From: CBDATA01 sp965215615
GTDB lineage: Bacteria; Acidobacteriota; Vicinamibacteria; Marinacidobacterales; Marinacidobacteraceae
Length of the DNA stretch: 64,000 bases
Direction of reading: 5' to 3'
Assembly: GCA_965215615.1 (NCBI GenBank)
Contig: OZ244068.1
Span: 1,178,001 to 1,242,000 of the forward strand
Part shown: positions 15,662 through 23,334 of the stretch, one piece after another
Numbering within the stretch: position 1 is the stretch's first letter
Layout of the letters: each line of letters begins with the position of its first letter
Notes under the pieces: model-generated
Seen by the model: the letters and a program-made list of their open reading frames with translations, nothing else
Told to the model about the DNA's origin: nothing
Database searches by the model: none
Position numbers and translations under genes: made by a program

Positions 15662-16447
15662 ATGTTTGGCCTTCCTCTCGGAACCCTGGTCGCGATCGCT
15701 TTGGTCGCGGTGTTCGTGCTCAACTGGGTCAAGGTGTTGAACGAATACGAGCGCGGGGTCGTCTTCCGCTTCGGAAAGCTCATCCCCGGCACCAAGGGGC
15801 CGGGCCTCGTCCTGGTGCTGTCCCCGATCGACCGGATGGTCCGGGTCAGCCTGCGGCTCGTGGCTTTCGATGTCCCGCCCCAGGACATCATCACTCGCGA
15901 CAACGTCTCGGTGAAGGTGAACGCGGTGGTGTTTTTCCGGGTGATCGATCCCGTCAAGGCGGTCATCGAGGTCGAGGATTACCTGTACACCACATCCCAG
16001 CTCGCCCAGACGACGCTCCGCAGCGTTCTCGGGCAGGTGGAGCTCGACGACCTGCTCTCGCAGCGTGAAGAGCTGAACACCCAGTTGCAGCGGATCCTCG
16101 ACGACCAGACCGACCCGTGGGGAATCAAGGTCGCTTCGGTGGAAGTCAAGCACGTGGACCTTCCCGCGGACATGACCCGGGCGCTGGCGCGCCAGGCCGA
16201 GGCCGAGCGCGAGAAGCGCGCCAAGGTCATCCACGCCGAAGGCGAGCTTCAGGCTTCGGAACAACTGGCCCAGGCCGCGAAGGTGGTCGGCAGCCATCCG
16301 CTCGGTGCCCAGTTGCGCTACCTCCAGACGCTCACCGAGATCGCCTCCGAGAAGAACTCCACGGTGGTCTTCCCGTTGCCGCTGGATCTGGTCCGGCCGT
16401 TTCTCGAGTCGCCCCGGTCCGATTCCCCCAAGTCGGATTCTCAATGA
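15662..16447 (+). CDS. slipin / stomatin-like SPFH protein
   Basis: The 261-residue product has one N-terminal membrane helix (TLVAIALVAVFVLNW) and a SPFH/band 7 domain with NEYERGVVFRFGKL, PPQDIITRDNVSVKVNAVV and VASVEVKHVDLP, then an Ala/Glu-rich coiled segment (RQAEAEREKRAKVIHAEGE). Slipins form oligomers in lipid-ordered membrane regions and work with NfeD proteases, encoded 44 bases upstream. A strong AAGGAG precedes the ATG. Confidence 0.92.
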   Translation: MFGLPLGTLVAIALVAVFVLNWVKVLNEYERGVVFRFGKLIPGTKGPGLVLVLSPIDRMVRVSLRLVAFDVPPQDIITRDNVSVKVNAVVFFRVIDPVKAVIEVEDYLYTTSQLAQTTLRSVLGQVELDDLLSQREELNTQLQRILDDQTDPWGIKVASVEVKHVDLPADMTRALARQAEAEREKRAKVIHAEGELQASEQLAQAAKVVGSHPLGAQLRYLQTLTEIASEKNSTVVFPLPLDLVRPFLESPRSDSPKSDSQ

Positions 16448-16462
16448 GACTGAGGGCGCACC

Positions 16463-17014
16463 ATGAATAACTCGTCGGACGACTACTACGACGTTCAATT
16501 CACCACCCGGCAACTGGCGGTTCTGCTGGGGCTGCTGATCATCATCGTGGGGGGCGTTTTCGTTGGCGGCATCCTGGTCGGGCGCAATCTGGCTCCTCCC
16601 GGCCTCGTGGCGGGAGCGCCCGCTCCGCTGCCCGAGGAGCCGCCGTCCGAATCGACACCCACTCAATCACCTACTCAATCAAACGACGAGCCGATCATCG
16701 GAGCCGGAACGCCCCCGCCCGCACCGGTGGCTTCTCCGGTGATCGCGAACCCGGAAAGCGTCACCCCGTCTCCTCCGCCCGCCTCGCCCGGAGTGGGCGA
16801 TTTCACGATCCAGGTCGCTGCGGTGCGCGACCAGCAAAGCGCCGAGAATCTCCAGCAGGCGCTCACCGCCATCGGTCTCGAAGCCTATCTGGAAGCGGCC
16901 CCCCGCGGACTGATCCGGGTGCGGGTTGGCCGTTTTCCGAGCCGGGAAGCCGCCCGCGAGACGGTGGAGCTCCTTCAGGCGAACGGGCGGCAGGCGATCA
17001 TCGTTCCCCGGTAG
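16463..17014 (+). CDS. membrane-anchored SPOR-domain protein
   Basis: The 183-residue product has a short cytoplasmic N-terminus, one membrane helix (QLAVLLGLLIIIVGGVFVGG), a Pro/Ser/Thr-rich linker, and a C-terminal SPOR domain of about 75 residues (FTIQVAAVRDQQSAENL, VRVGRFPSREAARETVELL). SPOR domains bind glycan strands lacking stem peptides at division sites, as in FtsN and DamX. It is placed between slipin and prfB on the same strand. Whether it acts in division cannot be told from sequence alone. Confidence 0.85.
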   Translation: MNNSSDDYYDVQFTTRQLAVLLGLLIIIVGGVFVGGILVGRNLAPPGLVAGAPAPLPEEPPSESTPTQSPTQSNDEPIIGAGTPPPAPVASPVIANPESVTPSPPPASPGVGDFTIQVAAVRDQQSAENLQQALTAIGLEAYLEAAPRGLIRVRVGRFPSREAARETVELLQANGRQAIIVPR

Positions 17015-17034
17015 GAACTTCTCCGTTAGCCACC

Positions 17035-18163
17035 ATGTCGCAGGAACTCATCGAAAGCTGGACGGCGCTTCAGCACCGGGTCGGCATCATCCGGGGGTTT
17101 CTTTGACGAAGACGCCGCCGCCGGGGAAATCCGCGAACTCGACCGCAAGCTGAGCGACCCGGACATCTGGGTGAAGCCGGAGGGCGGCCAGCAGCTTTCG
17201 CGTCGTCGTGCCTCGCTCCAGGCCGAGCTGGATGGCCTCCGCGAACTCGACGGGCTCGAGGAAGAGATCGCGACGCTCGTCGAGTGGGCGGGAGAAGGCG
17301 AGGACGTGGAGGCCGATCTCCGGGAGCACCTTTCGCGGCTGGAGTCGCGGGTATCCGACCTCGAACTCGGCCAGTTGTTCGCCGGCGAGCACGACGCGGA
17401 AGATGCCATCGTCTCGATCAATCCGGGGGCCGGGGGCACCGATGCCCAGGACTGGGCCGGGATGCTGCTCGAGATGTACCTGCGCTGGGCTGAAGCTCGC
17501 GGGCTGACGGTCGAGATTCTCGATCGCCAGCCCGGTGACGAGGCCGGGATCAAGAGCGCGACCTTCGAGGTCCGGGGGGATCATGCCTACGGCCGGCTCC
17601 GGGTCGAATCCGGTGTCCATCGACTGGTCCGCATGTCTCCTTTCGACACCCAGCACCGGCGCCACACCAGCTTCGCATCGGTGGCGGCGTTCCCGGATCT
17701 CGACGACCGGATCGAGATCGAAATCGAGGAAGGCGACCTGCGCATCGACACTTTCCGGGCCAGCGGCAAGGGCGGCCAGCACGTGAACGTGACCGATTCG
17801 GCGGTGCGGATCACCCACATCCCCTCCGGAATCGTGGTCTCCTGTCAGAACGAGCGCTCCCAGCACCGCAATCGGGACAGCGCCATGAAGGTATTGCGCG
17901 CCCGGCTCCACGACAAGGCGGTCCGCGAACGGAAGGAGGCGGAGGCGGCCCAGAAGGAGAGCCTCGGAGAGAACACCTGGGGCAACCAGATCCGTTCCTA
18001 TGTTTTTCAGCCCTACCGTCTGGTCAAGGACCACCGCACCGGACACCAGGCGGGTGACGTGGACCGCGTGATGCACGGCGATCTCGATCCGTTCATCAAG
18101 GCGGGGCTCACCTTCTTCTCGCAGCGCGAGCGCGCCCGAACCCAGAACCCGAATCTACAATGA
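17035..18163 (+). CDS. prfB: peptide chain release factor 2, made by programmed +1 frameshift
   Basis: RF2 terminates translation at UAA and UGA. Zero-frame reading from ATG 17035 gives 23 codons and then TGA at 17104. A +1 shift at CTT TGA C joins this to the long frame ending at 18163, giving 375 residues. The product has the stop-codon-reading SPF motif (RMSPFDTQHRRH) and the catalytic GGQ (ASGKGGQHVNVTDSAV), which identify RF2 rather than RF1. It lies after the SPOR gene, and its stop overlaps the DUF1684 gene as ATGA. Confidence 0.95.
17093..17107 (+). other. RF2 programmed frameshift site
   Basis: The element GGGGGTTTCTTTGAC includes a Shine-Dalgarno-like G run, the slippery CTT, and the in-frame TGA followed by C, in the spacing of the classic prfB site. 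Low RF2 activity lets the ribosome slip onto TTT/GAC and complete RF2, an autoregulatory loop. Confidence 0.93.
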
Positions 18164-19077
18164 GAACCATGCGAAGAACCCTGCTCCCCGTCTCCCTTCT
18201 CCTCGTGGTCGCCGCCTGTGCCGGGCCGGAAAGCGAGCCCTTCGATCCCGTCGCATGGGAAGTGGGGGAAACCGCCTGGCGCGCCGAGGAAGAAGCGATC
18301 CTCACCTCCGACCGGAGCTGGCTCACGGTGGCCGATCTCCACTTTCTCACCGTGGGTGAACACACCGTCGGCAGCGGCGAATCCGACGACCTGCGTCTGC
18401 CCGAACGGTTTCCGGAAGCGGCGGTGCGGGTCACCTACGACGCGGAAGGCCGCGCGTTCGCCGAAGTGCGCGACGGATTGGGGGCAACCCGCCACGGCGA
18501 GGCGTTCACCTCCGGCGAGATCGAGGTCGGAGAAGCGAACGCGATCGTCCTCGACGAGCGCATCAGCTTCTGGTTCCACACGTCCGGCGAGCGGCGGGCG
18601 CTCCGTCTCCGGAACCTGGATCACTGGCTGCGGACCACCTTCACCGGCCGCGTCTGGTACCCGCTCGACGAGAGATATCGCATCGAAGGCCGCTTCGAGC
18701 CGTACCCCGAGGAGCGGGCGATCAAGGCGGTGAACATCCGTGGGGATCTCGAGGATTACGTTTCGCACGGCGACGTGGTTTTCGAGCTCGACGGCGAGAG
18801 TCACCGGATGCAGGCCTTCACCCGGGCGAACGGAGATCTGTTTTTCGTGATGACCGATGGCACGAGCGGGACCGAGACCTATCCCTCGGCGCGTTTCCTC
18901 GAGATGCCTCCACCCGAAGCCGGCCGGGTGGTCATGGACTTCAACCGGGCGGTGAATCCCCCCTGCGGGTTCAGCGAGTTCACCACCTGCCCGACACCCC
19001 CCGCGGAAAACCGGCTCCCGGTGCGGATCGAGGCCGGTGAGAAGCGCTACCCGCGTCCTCCGGTTCCGACGGACTGA
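18160..19077 (+). CDS. DUF1684 lipoprotein
   Basis: The 305-residue product has a lipobox near residue 20 (VVAACAG) and the DUF1684 fold: WLTVADLHFLTVGEHTVGS near the start of the mature part and the conserved tail FNRAVNPPCGFSEFTTC followed by PPAENRLPV and AGEKRYP. The family is common in Bacteroidota, Acidobacteriota and actinobacteria. Its function is not established. ATG 18160 overlaps the prfB stop. A second ATG at 18169 is possible. Confidence 0.88.
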   Translation: MRTMRRTLLPVSLLLVVAACAGPESEPFDPVAWEVGETAWRAEEEAILTSDRSWLTVADLHFLTVGEHTVGSGESDDLRLPERFPEAAVRVTYDAEGRAFAEVRDGLGATRHGEAFTSGEIEVGEANAIVLDERISFWFHTSGERRALRLRNLDHWLRTTFTGRVWYPLDERYRIEGRFEPYPEERAIKAVNIRGDLEDYVSHGDVVFELDGESHRMQAFTRANGDLFFVMTDGTSGTETYPSARFLEMPPPEAGRVVMDFNRAVNPPCGFSEFTTCPTPPAENRLPVRIEAGEKRYPRPPVPTD

Positions 19078-19490
19078 TGGGACGGGTCGGAGTCGGATTA
19101 TCGGTCGCGCTGGACCGCGAAGTGGAAGGGGCGGACCCCGATCGTTTCGCCGGCCACGCGCTGAACCAGGCGCGCTGGGAGCTCTCGGAAGCGGCGGAAG
19201 CGGCGGGGCTCCCACCGCTCGATGAGTACGTGAGCCTGAGTCCCGAGGAGTCGGAGATCCTGGCCGCCGACCTCAACTTCGACTCGGACGTGGATGCGGT
19301 GACCCCGGCCGGCTGGTTCCGGGCGGAGGAGGGCCTGGCGCTGGTTCGGGCGCTCCTCGGCCGGGTCGTGGGCGATCCGGAGGCGTTTCCCGAGTCGGAA
19401 GCGGTTCAAGCGGAACTCACCCAACTGGAAGCGCTGCTCGCCGCCGCGGCCGGAGCCGGGGTGAACTTCCGTCTCTCGGTCGCCTATTGA
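19077..19490 (+). CDS. hypothetical protein
   Basis: The 137-residue acidic product has no signal peptide, membrane helix or motif I recognise. It is rich in Ala, Glu and Leu with helical heptads near the C-terminus (VQAELTQLEALLAAAAG). The ATG shares its A with the end of the DUF1684 stop (TGATG), so the two are probably coexpressed. Its 3' end overlaps the convergent membrane-protein gene by 7 bases. Confidence 0.6.
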   Translation: MGRVGVGLSVALDREVEGADPDRFAGHALNQARWELSEAAEAAGLPPLDEYVSLSPEESEILAADLNFDSDVDAVTPAGWFRAEEGLALVRALLGRVVGDPEAFPESEAVQAELTQLEALLAAAAGAGVNFRLSVAY

Positions 19491-19984
19491 GTCGAAAGGC
19501 GGCTCGTCACCCAGCTCACGAGCCCGCCTCCGAGCGTCGTGACGGCGAGCATCCAGAAGACCACCTGCGCGATCACTCCGCCGAGGAACCACTGGGCGAG
19601 CGGGGCCATGTGGTCCATGTCCGGATAGGCATCGTAGTGGGTGCCCCAGTCCCCGAGAGTCGCGAACAGCATCACCACCATCACCGGAACCCGGGCACCG
19701 ACCGAGTAGGAGAAGTTGGCCTTGAGCGCGCCCCGGAAATCGCTCGCGCCGGAACGTCCCCGCAGCGCGCCGAACCAGATCGCGAACACCGGGATCAGCC
19801 AGGTGATGCCGATGATCGCACCCATGCCCCCGGCTTCCCGGTTGACGAGCCAGTCGGGCAGGCCGCCGAGCGCCCCGACGAGGCGCAGCAGGGTGACCCC
19901 GAGCGAGATCAGGATGGCGATGCGGACGGCCCCGGCGAGTCCTTCCTCGTCGAGCGTCCGGGAGAAGGGAATCCAGAAACGCAT
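19484..19984 (-). CDS. small integral membrane protein, unknown function
   Basis: The 166-residue product has about four hydrophobic helices (VRIAILISLGVTLLRLVGAL, GAIIGITWLIPVFAIWFGAL, RVPVMVVMLFATL, FLGGVIAQVVFWMLAVTTLG). I chose the ATG at 19984 because GGAGGT lies exactly six bases upstream. The in-frame ATG at 19990 abuts the GGAGGT directly. No family is recognised. It is monocistronic between a convergent and a divergent neighbour. Confidence 0.68.
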   Translation of the reverse strand: MRFWIPFSRTLDEEGLAGAVRIAILISLGVTLLRLVGALGGLPDWLVNREAGGMGAIIGITWLIPVFAIWFGALRGRSGASDFRGALKANFSYSVGARVPVMVVMLFATLGDWGTHYDAYPDMDHMAPLAQWFLGGVIAQVVFWMLAVTTLGGGLVSWVTSRLSTQ

Positions 19985-20025
19985 CGGCATACCTCCGATG
20001 CGCGGGAGTTTGTCAGAATGGCCGG

Positions 20026-21612
20026 ATGAACCGTATCCCGTCTTTTTTCCTGTTCCTCTTCGCGGCGTGTGGCGGGGATACTCCCCGGTTCGACGAAGCG
20101 CGGATCCTCGACCAGATCGTGACCCTCTCGTCCGACGAATTCGGCGGCCGGGCACCGGGTTCGCCGGGCGAAGATCTCACCGTGGACTTTCTGACCCGCG
20201 AGTTCCGCGAGGCGGGAGCCGAGCCGGGCCATCCCGACGGAACCTGGGTCCAGGAGGTGCCGCTCGTCGGCTACACGGTGACGAGCATGGCCGGCGAGGC
20301 CGATCCGGGCGGCGCCTTCGTGCCGGGGACCGACTTCGTCGCCTGGACCCGCCAGGCAGCCGAATCCGCCGAGCCTGCCGGAGACCTCCTCTTCGTGGGG
20401 TACGGGGTTGAGGCTCCCGAGTACGACTGGGATGATTTCGGCGACACCGATCTCACCGGGAAGATCCTCGTGATCCTCGTGAACGATCCGCCGGGCGACC
20501 ATCACTTCGGCGGGGTGGCGATGACCTACTACGGGCGCTGGACCTACAAGTTCGAGAAGGCGGCCGAAATGGGCGCGCTCGGGGCGCTCATCGTCCACGA
20601 GACCGGCCCCGCCGGCTATCCGTGGGAGGTAGTCCGTGGCTCCTGGACCGGGGAGCAGTTCGGCCTCGATGTCCCCGAAGCGGCCGATCTGCTGGAACTG
20701 GAAGGGTGGATTTCCCGGGAAAATGCGGTGCGGCTCTTCGAAGCGGCCGGCCACGACTTCGAGGCAGCTCGCGCCGCTGCTGCCGAGTCCGGCTTCTCCC
20801 CGATGGATCTCGGCATCCGGGCCTCCTTCGACCTCGCGCTGACCCGTCGCCGGCTCGATTCCCGGAACGTGGTGGCGCGCATTCCCGGCGCGGTCGCGCC
20901 CGAAGAGACGGTGATCTATTCGGCCCACTGGGATCACCTCGGAACCGCGCCCGACGGGGAAGGGGACCGCATCTACAACGGCGCGATCGATAACGCCACC
21001 GGGACCACCGGCCTGCTCGCGCTCGCGAGAGCGTTTGCTGCGGGGCCCGCACCGCGTCGCAGCATCCTTTTCCTGGCAGTGACCGCCGAAGAACAGGGGC
21101 TCCTCGGGTCGCTCTTTTACGCCGCGAACCCGCTCTACCCGACGCGAAACACGGTGGCGGCCCTCAATCTCGACGGGATGAACGTCTGGGGGCCGACCCG
21201 CGACATCACGGTGATCGGCCTCGGCCAGTCGGAGCTGGACGCGGTGGCGGAAGAAGTGGCGGCGGCCCAGGGGCGGAGGATCGAGCCCGACCCCGAGCCC
21301 CAGAACGGGTACTACTACCGCTCCGACCACTTCGCCTTCGCGCAGGTCGGGGTCCCGGCTTTCTACGGGGATGGAGGCACGAACTACATCGGTCAGCCGG
21401 AAGGCTACGGCCGCGAAATCCGCGAGCGGTGGCTCGCCGAGCTCTACCACAAGCCCGCCGACGAGGTGGAGCCGGGCTGGACTCTCTCCGGGATGGTCGA
21501 GGATCTGGAGTTCCTCTACCAGATGGGCCGCCGCCTTGCGGATTCCGAAGATTGGCCGGAGTGGAGCGCGACGAGTGAGTTCCGGACGACCCGCGAAGCC
21601 GACCGGCCTTGA
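20026..21612 (+). CDS. M28-family zinc metallopeptidase, lipoprotein with PA domain
   Basis: The 528-residue product has a short signal ending in the lipobox FAAC. An inserted PA-type domain lies around residues 120-215 (LLFVGYGVEAPEYDWDDF, TGKILVILVNDPP). Catalytic and zinc residues follow in YSAHWDHLG, AIDNATG, AVTAEEQGLLGS, LNLDGMN and YRSDHFAFA, which make a complete M28 set. Such enzymes are aminopeptidases or dipeptidases acting outside the inner membrane. The gene is coupled to the next one by TTGA. Confidence 0.92.
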   Translation: MNRIPSFFLFLFAACGGDTPRFDEARILDQIVTLSSDEFGGRAPGSPGEDLTVDFLTREFREAGAEPGHPDGTWVQEVPLVGYTVTSMAGEADPGGAFVPGTDFVAWTRQAAESAEPAGDLLFVGYGVEAPEYDWDDFGDTDLTGKILVILVNDPPGDHHFGGVAMTYYGRWTYKFEKAAEMGALGALIVHETGPAGYPWEVVRGSWTGEQFGLDVPEAADLLELEGWISRENAVRLFEAAGHDFEAARAAAAESGFSPMDLGIRASFDLALTRRRLDSRNVVARIPGAVAPEETVIYSAHWDHLGTAPDGEGDRIYNGAIDNATGTTGLLALARAFAAGPAPRRSILFLAVTAEEQGLLGSLFYAANPLYPTRNTVAALNLDGMNVWGPTRDITVIGLGQSELDAVAEEVAAAQGRRIEPDPEPQNGYYYRSDHFAFAQVGVPAFYGDGGTNYIGQPEGYGREIRERWLAELYHKPADEVEPGWTLSGMVEDLEFLYQMGRRLADSEDWPEWSATSEFRTTREADRP

Positions 21613-22856
21613 CATCCCCGGTGCTCGCCCCCGGCCCGACGGCGGCGGGCGAGCGGATCGTCTTCCTCGATGCGGTACGCGGGGTCGCGCTCGGCGGCAT
21701 CCTGCTCGCCAACCTGATGAGCTTCTTCGCCGCCGGGATGCTGGACAGCGCAGCGCGGCTGGAATTGCCTTGGGGCGCTCTGGGCGAGGGGGTGCTCTTC
21801 GCCATCAACTGGCTGGTGGAAGGGAAGTTCTACTCGGTCTTCTCGATCCTGCTGGGCGCGGGATTCATCCTCCAGGCACGGCGCGCCGAGCGGCGGGCGA
21901 GCAGCCGGGAAGAGTTCGAGCGCTTCTTCCGCCGGCGGATGGCGATCCTCACGGCCATCGGGCTGACCCACATGGTCCTGTTCTGGGCGGGCGACATCCT
22001 CACCCTCTACGGAATCCTCGGCCTGCTGCTTCCGTGGCTCTGGCGGCTCTCCGGGCGACTCCGGGCTTCGTTCATCCTCGTCCTCCTTCTCGTCCCGCTC
22101 GGGACGCACGCTCTGGTGGTCGCCTCGGACGGCCGGCTGGATCCGCGCGCTCCCTTCGCTTCTGCTTCCGCCGAAGTTCGCGACCGGATCGGCGCGGGAG
22201 ACCGGGAGAGTCTCGACCTGTTCGCCCGCGGCTCGGTTGGGGACTACCTCTCGTGGAACGTTCCCTACGCGATGACGAGGCCCGGCACCTACCTGCAGGG
22301 TGGCCGTCCCGCCAAGGTGCTCGCGCTGTTCCTGCTCGGCGCGTGGCTCGCCGCCTTCGTCCTGCCGCGCCTTGACACCTTCCGAACGTCGTTGATCGCA
22401 GTGGCGGTGATCGGCGGGATCCTGGGCCTCGCTTCGAGCGCGGTCTATGCGAGCATCAAGATGTCCACCGGCTCGACTTTCATGGTCTCGGACATCGGGC
22501 TCCTCCAGACCATCGCCTATACGCTCGGAACCACCCCGCTCGCGCTCGCCTGTCTGGCCGCCGCCGTGCTCGCCTGGCGGACCCGCGCCCTGCGAGCGGC
22601 GCTCGACTGGTTCGCCCCGCTCGGGCGCATGGCGCTCACCATCTATCTGACACAGACGGTGATCCAGCTCCTCGTCTTCACGGGCGTGGGCTTCGGCCTG
22701 GCCGGCCGAGTGTCCTTCGTGTGGCTCCCGGTCGTGGCGGCCACGATCCTGATCGTCCAGCGGTTCGCCTGCGTCTTCTGGCTGGGGCGTCATCCGCAAG
22801 GCCCGGTGGAGTGGCTCTGGCGGCGCTTTGCGTACGGCGGTCGTCTCGCGGGTTGA
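21609..22856 (+). CDS. DUF418 family integral membrane protein (YeiB-like)
   Basis: The 415-residue product has about ten membrane helices and the family marks: an N-terminal FLDAVRGVALGGILLANL, KFYSVFSILLGAGF, and a C-terminal PLGRMALTIYLTQTVIQLLVF. These relate to acyltransferase-3-like membrane proteins, but DUF418 has no settled function. The start is TTG 21609 within the stop of the peptidase gene (TTGA). Confidence 0.87.
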   Translation: MTSPVLAPGPTAAGERIVFLDAVRGVALGGILLANLMSFFAAGMLDSAARLELPWGALGEGVLFAINWLVEGKFYSVFSILLGAGFILQARRAERRASSREEFERFFRRRMAILTAIGLTHMVLFWAGDILTLYGILGLLLPWLWRLSGRLRASFILVLLLVPLGTHALVVASDGRLDPRAPFASASAEVRDRIGAGDRESLDLFARGSVGDYLSWNVPYAMTRPGTYLQGGRPAKVLALFLLGAWLAAFVLPRLDTFRTSLIAVAVIGGILGLASSAVYASIKMSTGSTFMVSDIGLLQTIAYTLGTTPLALACLAAAVLAWRTRALRAALDWFAPLGRMALTIYLTQTVIQLLVFTGVGFGLAGRVSFVWLPVVAATILIVQRFACVFWLGRHPQGPVEWLWRRFAYGGRLAG

Positions 22857-22879
22857 AGAAGCTAGACTCGCTGCGACTC

Positions 22880-23152
22880 ATGGATCGGACGCGCGTCTTC
22901 TTCGGCCGGCTGGCCGGGATTCTGCTTCCGCCGCTGCTGCTGTTCAGCGCAGTCGAAGCCGTCGCGCACGCGGAGCATGAAGACTCGCACGAGTGCGTCG
23001 TCTGCCACGCCGGCCACCAGGCTGCGGTTCTCGAAAGCGCGCCCCGGGCGGCATTCGATCGGATCCCGGATCGGGTCGAACCGGAAGTCGGAACGCCCCG
23101 TCCGGTCGTCCGTCGCGCGCTCCGCCGTCCCGCTCGCGCTCCTCCCGCGTAG
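22880..23152 (+). CDS. small secreted His/Cys-rich protein
   Basis: The 90-residue product has a signal peptide (RLAGILLPPLLLFSAVEAVA), then a short His/Cys/acidic segment (HAEHEDSHECVVCHAGHQ) that could bind a metal ion, and an Arg/Pro-rich tail. It resembles the small metal-associated proteins often found beside TonB receptors and lies 182 bases before one. The Arg-rich tail is typical of unconstrained high-GC sequence, so the C-terminal boundary is less certain. No enzyme motif is visible. Confidence 0.55.
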   Translation: MDRTRVFFGRLAGILLPPLLLFSAVEAVAHAEHEDSHECVVCHAGHQAAVLESAPRAAFDRIPDRVEPEVGTPRPVVRRALRRPARAPPA

Positions 23153-23334
23153 TTCCGAAAACCCGCCCCGCCCGCTTGTCTGGGGCCGGCGCGCCCGCGG
23201 TTTCTCCGTGCGCGTTTCAGGCGGATTCGCGCTCTTCGCCTTTCCGGGCGTGAGATCCGTCTCCCAGGGGTGGGGTGTCTGCCGGAACAACTCTGTAACG
23301 ACTCTTTTTGAGGGGCGAAGATCGGGAGAAAAAC

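Noticed and set aside
17104..17106. Second TGA-Sec candidate in prfB
   Set aside because: The context CTT TGA C after a G run is the known RF2 +1 frameshift site, and the frame after TGA differs from the frame before it.
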